Assembly (NCBI GenBank): GCA_949358305.1
Contig: OX442316.1
Location: forward strand, 12,278,001-12,338,000
DNA length: 60,000 bases
Direction of reading: 5' to 3'
Origin: Strigamia acuminata
Taxonomy: Eukaryota > Arthropoda > Chilopoda > Geophilomorpha > Linotaeniidae
Position numbers and translations under genes: made by a program. The notes under the pieces are model-generated. The model ran no database searches. It was not told the DNA's origin and saw only the letters and a program-made list of their open reading frames with translations. Position 1 is the stretch's first letter, and each line of letters opens with the position of its first letter. Shown here piece by piece: positions 25,335 through 34,027 of this stretch.

Positions 25335-27644
25335 AAACTCCAAAAAAAGACCTGTACTGTATGTGATAATGTGAATTGAATGGTGGATTTTCAATACTTT
25401 CTTCAATGCGATTGACGTATCTTTTTAGAAACAATGGAATAAGTACCGGTAAGTGGAAACACTAGAACGTTTTTCTCTGCATTATTCAGATTGACAATAA
25501 TAAATTTCTTATCTATATAGAAGCTACAACTCTATAATAATAATTCATCTTGTTTTAAAAATGAATAACCAATTTTAAAAATATTTATCCATATATTAAG
25601 CTATTACTATAGGTAAAAACTAAACTAAATAATGTAAATTGACTTACCCTAAGAGGAGGACACCGTCACGTGTACCTGCGGCTCTTCTGGTCTACAACTT
25701 CAGCTAAAGGTTACTACAACTTTGTGGTGTATTAACACCACAAGGAATTTATGCAGGCTTTATTGCATTGAATTAGTACATTGTATTGCCAATAATACAA
25801 TGTACAAAGCAGCATGTAGCTTTCATCTTTTTCCCTCTAGTGACAGTTGGTCAGGTTACTGACAAATAAATCTACTCTGTTTAGAAGAGTGGAGGATGAA
25901 GTTTTGGCCCAACTGGTCTCCTGTTTATTTTCCATTCAAGGGGGCAAAGATGGTAAAAACTTGCTCTTTATTATCTCGAGTTAAGAGTCCACTCATGTCC
26001 AATACTGAAAAAGAAATATCCAAGTGATTGATAATAGCCACTGACAACAAACAAAAAAATATTGATAGCTATCACAGCAGGATATTGTTTTAATACTTGC
26101 CACTTGAAGTCAAGATTCCGAGAACTAAATAAAATAAAACAAAAAAAATCGTTACATTAAAAAATGTACAAAAACCAATTTAAATGTCGAGATAAAATAA
26201 ATCCACCGAAAACTGATCTTGAATTTAAAGTCCGCGAGGGTTGTAGTTTGATTAAGTAACTACGATTTGAGCCAAGTGGGTAACAGAATCAGCTGGTCAA
26301 ATGCAGAAACTGCAGAAGTTATTTGTTTTAAAATTAAAATTTAATATTAAAATGAAGAAATGCAACGCCTAAAATTCCATCTTACATTTATTATTGTTCT
26401 GAAAGTGTTATTGTCACAATCAGAAATATTTTTAAAACGTCAAAAATCTCAAATAACTCAATGACACAACCCATGACCTCTGATATGTATTACGGATTTG
26501 TCATCTTTTTAAGGAGAAACATCGTGGGGCCATCTCTTCTATAAGCGAAAAATAGTAAGTTGTAAGTAAAATTGAGCAGAAAATATTTCACAACGTCAGT
26601 TCACATAATACTTTTCCAAATATTACTGTAACCTACAGTTTGATATGACGATATCAGGTTTATGGACTTCAAGACTGGGATCATTAAGTGTTATATAAGC
26701 GATAATGCCTATATTTTTTGTCATCAAAAGTTGGAAGCTGTGTCTGGTTTCCATTGGCAGCTAAAAGCTGAGTTTGTATTGTAAATCAGAGTCGTAAGTG
26801 TCAAATTAACCTTTATTATCATTCTGTAGTGTGAAGAAACTGAAATTTCATTAAATATTGGATGTGATGTGATAAAGATAAAACCTGTATGAATAAGGCA
26901 ATAGAAAAGATTTACACAATTTAATTTTAATTTAATTTAATTTAATTTTAATTGTGTCCAAATACATAGGTATCAGGTGAAACGATGATTAATATCAACA
27001 AACAACTGTTGAATATGGTTTATCCCAACTTATATAATGTAGTTATAAGGGAAATTGCATGATGAATTAATTATGAATCTTGTGGATTTGGTGTGGTTCT
27101 AAATCCAGGTTTTTTTCAGAGGTTTTTGTTTCACCCGTAACTATGCATTGTTTTGTGTGATTCTCTCCTGTTTACTTTTGACGATGAATATAGGTAAAGT
27201 CCTTTTTTTACTCACCCATGGCCTATTTTGTTTACATTCCTTTACATTCCTTTCACTTACTGAAGTCCATCTCGTCAAAACAAATTAGGATTTTTAAGTC
27301 GTCCCTGCGCCTGGCTAATGTTCGCATCGTTTGATCGCGGTTCATTCTGTCCACTCGACGTTCGTTTACGTTCATTTGGTGTTCGTTCTGTCCATTGTTC
27401 GTGAACGTTTGATTTGAAACACATAGAATTCGAAATATTCTAATAGGTTGCATAAATGCACAGTCCACCCTAGGAAATAGGGCCTGTATACACAATGCCA
27501 ATGTTGGATATGGTTTATCCAAACATATTTGCTGTAGCTATAAGGGCAATTGCATGATGAATGAATTATGTATATTGTGGATTTGGATTTGCTTTTTCAG
27601 AAGGACATGGAAGCAATGTAATGTTGAATCCTGAACTTGGAAAC
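25335..27644. repeat. second copy of the B-C intergenic block
   Basis: Bases 25335-27000 repeat 20396-22000 with scattered changes. The copied leader-exon donor of transporter B (cttaccctaagagg) is at about 25646. A 235-base insertion lies at 25723-25957. A short TTTAA-rich tract is at 26920-26955. From 27000 the copy diverges: two related segments of about 100 bases (27007-27107 and 27505-27600, both with ttgcatgatgaat) flank 400 bases not seen in copy 1. A minus-strand frame at 27253-27522 has no family likeness. Confidence 0.75.
25723..25957. mobile_element. 235-base insertion, solo-LTR-like, with 5-base target duplication
   Basis: Absent from the paralogous site at about 20768 (…ctacaacttgccc). 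It is flanked by AACTT at 25718-25722 and 25958-25962. It starts TGTGGTGTATTAACACCACA, a short palindrome of a kind common at LTR tips, and contains AATAAA words. The far end does not finish in CA, so solo LTR is only the best guess. Confidence 0.5.
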
Positions 27645-28046
27645 TTTCGCGATTGCAAAACAAATCCTACTACGATCGTAGCACACACAAATAAACAGTC
27701 CAATTGTTTAAACTTAACAAACTAATTTAATCGTTGAAAATTGAGCAGTGCAAAAACGTGTAGTGACACACGTTGATACATGAACAAAGATGAGAGTAAG
27801 GTCATAAAACAAACGGGGACACATCTGGTCAGCAAGGACTGACCAACAACAATTTAGATACTTGAGGGCACTCTTGGTGACCTCGAAACAAACATGTTAT
27901 GAACTTCAAAACATAGCAATTAATTCCATCTAACTAAATACTTATAAAATCAAACAACACTTTTTTTTCTAAATCTAAACATAATCAAAACAAACACTTT
28001 TGACCAAATCATTAAAATAAAATATTAAATCAATTAGGATTTTACA
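27645..28046 (-). repeat. 3' LTR of the BEL/Pao element
   Basis: 402 bases, by eye identical to 33386-33787. It directly follows the GAAAC target duplication on its left. AT-rich, with AAAATAAAATATT near its right end. Confidence 0.93.
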
Positions 28047-28070
28047 TTGCCCGGGAAAAAAGGGCCATAA

Positions 28071-31000
28071 CTAATTTTCTTCATGAATTTCTAATGCACA
28101 TAGTCTTTGTACGGGTCTTCGCATCACTTTTCCACTCGGCAGCATCATCTCGCAAGAGCGAACTTTCCCATCTCTGCCGTTAAATGTTTTTGTAATTTTG
28201 GCTGTCTTCCAAGCCATACGCGGCTGTCCTTGCTCCTGCACGAGGACTAATTCGTTGACTTCGATTTCTCGTGAAGCCTTCACTCGTCGAAACTCACGCA
28301 ATTCGACGAGATATTCGTGGGACCACCGTCGCCACAGCAAATTCGTCATTCTCTGGCGCAGCTTCCAGCGCTTGACGAGCTCCGCTCTTTTATTCAAATC
28401 TGCACGATGCTCTGGATCATAAACATCTGGCAAACTTGAAAGGCGAGCTCCGATCAGGAAATGAGATGGCGACAACGGCTCAGGTTCTGTTGGATTGTCC
28501 GTCACATACGTAATTGGGCGCGAGTTAATAATTGCTTCGACCTCTGTCAATACGGTTGTCAGCTCCTCAAAACATAGCGACGCTCTTCCTAGGACCTTCT
28601 TCAGACTTAATTTTACAGTCTTGACCAAGCGCTCCCAAAAACCCCCCCACCATGGGGCGAGTTCGACTATGAACTTCCATTGAATTTTGTTATGAGACAA
28701 GAATCCCTGGAATTTTTCGCTGGCAAATCCATTTATGAACAGCGCCAAGTCTTTTTCGGCGCGCTTAAAGGTCTTCGCGTTGTCCGAATATACGACGCTC
28801 GGTATTCCTCGTCGTGATATCAAACGCTTGAACGCCAAAATAAACTTCTCCGTCGACAAATCCGACACCAACTCCAGGTGTACGGCTCGTACCACCGCGC
28901 AGGTAAATAAGGCGATGTAACATTTATCGCCACTCCGCATGTAGAGTGGGCCCGCGAAATCAACGCCTATTACTTGAAATGGGGCAGCACGATTAATGCG
29001 GTCAGACGGGAGGAGTCCGATGGCTTGTGTCATCAGCTTCGAGTTTACGCGACGGCACGTTATACATTTGGATACGTAATTTTTGATCGTTTTCCTGGCT
29101 CTTCGAGTCCAAAATTTTGAACGAAATTCCGATAACGTATCTCCTAATCCTCCATGTAAAGCACGTCTATGGCAGTCCCTTATTATTAGTGTGGTCATCG
29201 GCGAGTCTGCATCTAATACGATTGGATAAATAAAATTCTTCGTTCCGATGTGGTCGCGAATTCGAGAATTTATTCGCAATATCTTGTTTTCGTCGACGAT
29301 CAATTCCACTTGCGATAAAGGTGACTCTCTATTTAATTTTACAGCATTCTGTACGCTTTCCATTTCTTCTGCGAATCTTGAACGCTGAGTGTGGCGAAAC
29401 CAATACGTTTCTGCTGCCTCGATTTCCTCAGTTTTCAGCGGTCCGCCAATTGACTGATCCTTTTTCGAGTTTCGAACGAAGCGCAGCATCCACGCTGTGA
29501 TCCTGACTACCTTCGTCCAACTGCTGTAGGTTTCTAAGGCGAACAACGGCTCCAGCCTTTCCGACGCTCTTGTCACGTTTATGCGTGTGGAATTCTCTTC
29601 TACCTCTTCAAGCTGAGTTTCCATTTCTGTGTCTATTCCTTGTGGCCAATGTTCTTTACTTTTGTGTAACCATTTGGGGCCATTCCACCACTCGCCATCT
29701 TCAACCAGCTTCACTGCCTCCATCCCTCTCGTCAATTTATCCGCAGGATTTACCCTGCCGGGGCAGTGTCGCCACGATTCGACGTCGGTGTTCGTACGAA
29801 TTTCTCGTACCCGATTCGCGACGAAAGGATTAGTTTTCCCTTGTTGTTCGCGGATCCAAAAATACGTAATTGAAGAGTCAGTCCAATAATGCATCTTCTG
29901 AACTTCCAAAACTTGCAATTTCTCCGCGATGCGAGATGACAAAAGGGCGCTCATGAGCTCCAGTTTCGGCAATGTGAGCGGCTTTAATGGTGCAACGCGA
30001 GACTTGGACATGCACAATGATACGTCTACAGTTCCTTTGGTTTCAGTGCGCACGTAGACTACGACGCCGTACGCTTTTGGACTCGCGTCGCAAAAAAAAT
30101 GAAGCTCTTGCTGTGAGTCGTCGCTTAAGTTGGAGCTGTACGGTCGCTTGACTGAAATTCGGCGCAATGTTGTAACTTGTTTGATCCACTCACACCATCG
30201 CTTGGCAATGTCGGGGGGCAATGGGACATCCCAATCGATTTTTCTCATCCACAACTCCTGAAACATGAGTTTTCCGACGATCGTGAACGGTGCAGCGAAG
30301 CCCAATGGGTCATAAATTTTAGCTACTGCTTGTACAATTGCTCTCTTTGTTCCTTGTCCGTCCTCTGGTTTCTTCTCGGCCCATTCGCCTATTTCGAGTT
30401 GGAGTCTGTCGGTTTCATAATTCCAAATTAAGCCTAATACGGTGGTCTGCTCATTTTCGGCGGCGATTATTTCTTCGTCCTCGGGAATTTCTTTAGCAAA
30501 TATTTCACGCAACCGTCGAGAATTCGAATGCCATTTTCGTAATGGCAAATGCGCATCCATCATCAATTTCCGCGCTTCGAAAAAAACGGTCAGAACTTGA
30601 TCGTCAGTTCGCATCGAATCGATAAGATCATCTACGTAAAATTTCTCTCGGATCTGCTTTACAGTCTCTGGATATAATTTTTCCATTTCATCCAAATGCA
30701 TTTGGATTGTGTCATTCAATGAATAGGGACTGGAGCTGACCCCAAATGTGACTCGTTTCTGACGCATTATTCTCGGCACGACGAATTCCAAACCGTCCCA
30801 ATTCTCCGGGACCCACAAAAAACTAACAAAGTTCCGGTCGCAAAGTCTCAATAAAAGTTGCAAGAACGCCTTTTCAATGTCTGAGAGGTATGCCACTAGC
30901 TCGCGCCGAAACAACACCAAAAGTTTCAAGATTTCCGGTAACAAATTGGGACCGCTGTCTAAACAATCGTTCAGTGAAAGTTCGTTTTTCCCCTTTGATG

Positions 31001-33299
31001 ACGCGTCGAACACGATACGAATTTTTGTTGTTGCACGGTCCTCTCGTACAACTGCACGATGCGGCATAAAGTAAGAATGTTCTGGATCTTGTATTTCTAC
31101 TTCCTCGATGATGTCGTTTTTCAGCTGATCCTCGAAGATTTTCTTGTATGCCTGATAAAAGCCGGGGTTCTTTTTGAACTTGCGTACCAGATGCCAAAAC
31201 CTCCGCTTGGCTACTTCATAATTGTTGTTGAGTTGACTTGTATCGACCAACCAGGGCAGTGGCACCACATATCGGCCGTCCTCGCGCGTCACTTGCTCCC
31301 GAAATCGTTTTGTGCACGAGTTGCGATCGGTCGGCGATTCATCGACGGTCTCGTGACGGATTCCGATCGCCTCGAGTTCCCAGAATTTTCTTAAGCCTTC
31401 TTCTAAACGATCGTCGAGCCGCACGTTGAATACACGAGTAACCATTGTCGACAGGGACGTCACATTGGGCGAAGTTCCCATCACTGTCCAGCCAAACATT
31501 GTTTCAACTGCTACCAGATTTTCCTCCAATTTTTCGATTCGTCCGGTCAAAATCCTGGCGATATTGTCGGCTCCTATCAAACAAAAAATATCGAAATTAT
31601 TATGCTGTTCAAAATTTATTACAATATTGTTGCGTTCTAGGGCGGCTCGCAAGCCAGCCTGCAACTCGGTTTTTATTGGTCGGGTTATCCAAGGCGTCTC
31701 AAATGCTGAGACCGTGAGCGCTTTATTTTTGTCGTCCACGTGACACAATTTCAAATCGAATCTCCCTCGCTTCACATTTTGTGACGTTTGACTGCCAAAA
31801 GTAAGCACGGACAAATTTTCAGTTCCTGTCGATGGCAACTTCATGTCTTTAGCAAGACTGGACAACACGAATGTCGTCTGACTGCCGGGGTCGAGAAGGC
31901 ACTGCACGATCGCCTCCGTGGATTGATGCATGACACGCACGAAAATTGTCGCCAACGTTGCAGCAGGTGGCGGGACGAATTTCGACAAATCGACGCACGT
32001 AGCCACGTGAGTAATTACATTTTCAGTGACAGTCTTTGGTGTTCCATCACAAATCAAAGGGTTGTGACTCCGTTGGCACAATTTGCACGTAATACGATAG
32101 GAGCACGTTTTTGACGTGTGCCCCTTTTTTAAACACTTAAAACACCGTCCATTTTTGACTATATAATTTTTTCTTTCAGCAGCGGTAGAAGTGCAGCTGT
32201 CACGGTCGTGAGTTTTGCTGCAGAACATGCAATTGGATATTGTTGTGCTCAAGACGCGAGCAGACGGCACTCGATCGTGGCTCTTGCGCATTGTTTTCTC
32301 TTCCGATTTTTCTGATTTTCCCGATTTTTCCGATTTTTCCGATTTTTCAACTTCTTTTTTACGATGTAATTCTTGGAAATTGTCTATTTTGCTGTGGTGG
32401 ATGAGCTCAGCACGAATCATATCGAGCAACTCCTTTGCTTTGTATTTTCCGTCCGGATATTGGCGTGAGAAGTCAAGTGAGATCTGCTTGGGCACCAAAC
32501 CCAGAATTAATGGGCAAACCGTCGCATCAATTGCGTCCGCATTCATTTTCGCTGCACGCAAGCCGCGCACGTTTGATTCGCAGCGGTCGTACAGCTTCTG
32601 GAGTGACTCTGTGTCCATAATATCGCGTACGGGTGTCATCCTCATCAAGGAATTTAAATGGGCACTCATGATTACGTCACTGCGCCCAAAACGTTCCAAC
32701 AACAGTTCTTTGGCTACGGGATAGTTCTCATCGGTTGGTGGCAAGCCTTTTAACACCAGTGCTGCCTCGCCTTCCAAAAACGACTTGAGATAAACCAGCT
32801 TGCTCTTATTTGTTATGTTGGTTTTCGTGTCAATACTGATATCAAAGTTTCCCCAAAAATCATCCCACTCGAGGGGATTGCCCTTAAATTTAATTGCTTC
32901 ATATTTTGGGAGTCGCATCGTCGTCTCGTGCGGAACGTGGCCGTTACCGTTATAATTATTAGTTACTGTTGCTGCCGGAGGGGGGACGAGCGACGCATTG
33001 AGTTCTTTCAGCGCCTCATCAATTTCAACCTCGCAATCAATCACTTTCTCGTAATAATTCGACTCACATTGCGTAATTTCCTGGTCGATTTCGTCGTCGT
33101 CGATCAGTGCCGCCAATATTTTCACATCCAACTCCTTCAAGGTGATAAATTTCGCCTTCAAATTAGCCCTTATTTTTTTTAGTTCGAGCGCATTGCGCGG
33201 GATATTCGCGAGGAGAGTCTTCGCCTTGGTGATGGTGGCGGTCACAGTTCGTCTGGCCACGGTACGTTGACTTTTGGTCACGGCGAGGTCGTCGGCCAT
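28071..33299 (-). CDS. BEL/Pao Gag-Pol polyprotein, 1742 residues, intact
   Basis: Single frame from ATG at 33299 with no stop or shift. Order of parts (approximate residues): N-terminal coiled gag region; DUF1759-like gag block (LPKYEAIKFKGNPLEWDDFW, ~110-270); a lysine/serine spacer (KSEKSEKSGKSEKSEEK); CCHC knuckle CFKCLKKGHTSKTC (~384-397); DUF1758 retropepsin with LLDPGSQTTFV (~470); reverse transcriptase with LSDIEKAFLQLLL (~803) and YVDDLIDS (~886); RNase H with FFCDASPKAYG (~1068); integrase zinc finger (CHRRALHGG ~1371, CITCRR ~1411); integrase core with VDFAGP (~1446), YSDNAKTF (~1501) and WERLVKT (~1554); DUF5641-like C-terminus. The polyprotein copies element RNA and integrates it; all key active-site motifs look present. 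The upstream in-frame TTG is unlikely to be the start. No env. Confidence 0.95.
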   Translation of the reverse strand: MADDLAVTKSQRTVARRTVTATITKAKTLLANIPRNALELKKIRANLKAKFITLKELDVKILAALIDDDEIDQEITQCESNYYEKVIDCEVEIDEALKELNASLVPPPAATVTNNYNGNGHVPHETTMRLPKYEAIKFKGNPLEWDDFWGNFDISIDTKTNITNKSKLVYLKSFLEGEAALVLKGLPPTDENYPVAKELLLERFGRSDVIMSAHLNSLMRMTPVRDIMDTESLQKLYDRCESNVRGLRAAKMNADAIDATVCPLILGLVPKQISLDFSRQYPDGKYKAKELLDMIRAELIHHSKIDNFQELHRKKEVEKSEKSEKSGKSEKSEEKTMRKSHDRVPSARVLSTTISNCMFCSKTHDRDSCTSTAAERKNYIVKNGRCFKCLKKGHTSKTCSYRITCKLCQRSHNPLICDGTPKTVTENVITHVATCVDLSKFVPPPAATLATIFVRVMHQSTEAIVQCLLDPGSQTTFVLSSLAKDMKLPSTGTENLSVLTFGSQTSQNVKRGRFDLKLCHVDDKNKALTVSAFETPWITRPIKTELQAGLRAALERNNIVINFEQHNNFDIFCLIGADNIARILTGRIEKLEENLVAVETMFGWTVMGTSPNVTSLSTMVTRVFNVRLDDRLEEGLRKFWELEAIGIRHETVDESPTDRNSCTKRFREQVTREDGRYVVPLPWLVDTSQLNNNYEVAKRRFWHLVRKFKKNPGFYQAYKKIFEDQLKNDIIEEVEIQDPEHSYFMPHRAVVREDRATTKIRIVFDASSKGKNELSLNDCLDSGPNLLPEILKLLVLFRRELVAYLSDIEKAFLQLLLRLCDRNFVSFLWVPENWDGLEFVVPRIMRQKRVTFGVSSSPYSLNDTIQMHLDEMEKLYPETVKQIREKFYVDDLIDSMRTDDQVLTVFFEARKLMMDAHLPLRKWHSNSRRLREIFAKEIPEDEEIIAAENEQTTVLGLIWNYETDRLQLEIGEWAEKKPEDGQGTKRAIVQAVAKIYDPLGFAAPFTIVGKLMFQELWMRKIDWDVPLPPDIAKRWCEWIKQVTTLRRISVKRPYSSNLSDDSQQELHFFCDASPKAYGVVVYVRTETKGTVDVSLCMSKSRVAPLKPLTLPKLELMSALLSSRIAEKLQVLEVQKMHYWTDSSITYFWIREQQGKTNPFVANRVREIRTNTDVESWRHCPGRVNPADKLTRGMEAVKLVEDGEWWNGPKWLHKSKEHWPQGIDTEMETQLEEVEENSTRINVTRASERLEPLFALETYSSWTKVVRITAWMLRFVRNSKKDQSIGGPLKTEEIEAAETYWFRHTQRSRFAEEMESVQNAVKLNRESPLSQVELIVDENKILRINSRIRDHIGTKNFIYPIVLDADSPMTTLIIRDCHRRALHGGLGDTLSEFRSKFWTRRARKTIKNYVSKCITCRRVNSKLMTQAIGLLPSDRINRAAPFQVIGVDFAGPLYMRSGDKCYIALFTCAVVRAVHLELVSDLSTEKFILAFKRLISRRGIPSVVYSDNAKTFKRAEKDLALFINGFASEKFQGFLSHNKIQWKFIVELAPWWGGFWERLVKTVKLSLKKVLGRASLCFEELTTVLTEVEAIINSRPITYVTDNPTEPEPLSPSHFLIGARLSSLPDVYDPEHRADLNKRAELVKRWKLRQRMTNLLWRRWSHEYLVELREFRRVKASREIEVNELVLVQEQGQPRMAWKTAKITKTFNGRDGKVRSCEMMLPSGKVMRRPVQRLCALEIHEEN

Positions 33300-33366
33300 C
33301 TTTGTCAAATTTCGAACTTTTACTTGCTGTTAGGATTTTCAGATCTTCAGGGTCCAGGTCGAATTT

Positions 33367-33384
33367 TCCCGGGTTTCGGCACCA
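33367..33384 (-). other. primer-binding site of the BEL/Pao element
   Basis: Minus-strand TGGTGCCGAAACCCGGGA lies one base after the 5' LTR. The initial TGG pairs with the CCA end of a tRNA. I did not identify which tRNA primes. Confidence 0.7.
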
Positions 33385-33385
33385 A

Positions 33386-33787
33386 TTTCGCGATTGCAAA
33401 ACAAATCCTACTACGATCGTAGCACACACAAATAAACAGTCCAATTGTTTAAACTTAACAAACTAATTTAATCGTTGAAAATTGAGCAGTGCAAAAACGT
33501 GTAGTGACACACGTTGATACATGAACAAAGATGAGAGTAAGGTCATAAAACAAACGGGGACACATCTGGTCAGCAAGGACTGACCAACAACAATTTAGAT
33601 ACTTGAGGGCACTCTTGGTGACCTCGAAACAAACATGTTATGAACTTCAAAACATAGCAATTAATTCCATCTAACTAAATACTTATAAAATCAAACAACA
33701 CTTTTTTTTCTAAATCTAAACATAATCAAAACAAACACTTTTGACCAAATCATTAAAATAAAATATTAAATCAATTAGGATTTTACA
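33386..33787 (-). repeat. 5' LTR of the BEL/Pao element
   Basis: 402 bases, same as 27645-28046 by eye. It is followed on the right by the target duplication GAAAC, then by the continuation of the duplicated block (ctgaccttgtgactaaacc). Confidence 0.93.
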
Positions 33788-34027
33788 GAAACTGACCTTG
33801 TGACTAAACCAACGAAGCTTTGGCTTCCCTGCACTGCTTGTAAACAACTGGAGATTCATGTCAGTCATGTGGCACACTTTCTAAAAAGTTCAAAATTAAT
33901 AGATAAGAGATAAAATAGCAAATAAAATTAAATTTTTAATACGTTTCCACAAAACTGTACTTTAGTTCACTAGCATTGATTTCTAAATAAACAATTTTGC
34001 AGCTTGTCACTATCGGTTGCCTGTCTG

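Larger units (their letters stand above)
27645..33787 (-). mobile_element. complete BEL/Pao LTR retrotransposon
   Basis: A 6143-base element in minus orientation. LTRs of 402 bases lie at 27645-28046 (3' LTR) and 33386-33787 (5' LTR) and look identical by eye. They begin TGTAAAATCC on the minus strand. Target duplication GAAAC is at 27640-27644 and 33788-33792. The paralogous empty site at about 22497 reads cttggagactgacc, which confirms the insertion point. A primer-binding site (TGGTGCCGAAACCCGGGA, minus) at 33367-33384 lies one base inside the 5' LTR. One reading frame fills the interior. Identical LTRs and an open frame point to a very recent insertion. I see no env frame and no clear polypurine tract next to the 3' LTR. 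Confidence 0.95.

Noticed and set aside
27253-27522. 89-residue minus-strand frame (Arg/Asn/Met-rich)
   Set aside because: No family likeness, no splice context, and it lies in duplicated spacer DNA.
28198-33182. Many plus-strand frames within the retrotransposon
   Set aside because: Shadows of the Gag-Pol frame on the opposite strand.
33300-33308. Upstream in-frame TTG as start of Gag-Pol
   Set aside because: The first ATG in frame is at 33299, three codons later; a non-ATG start is not needed.
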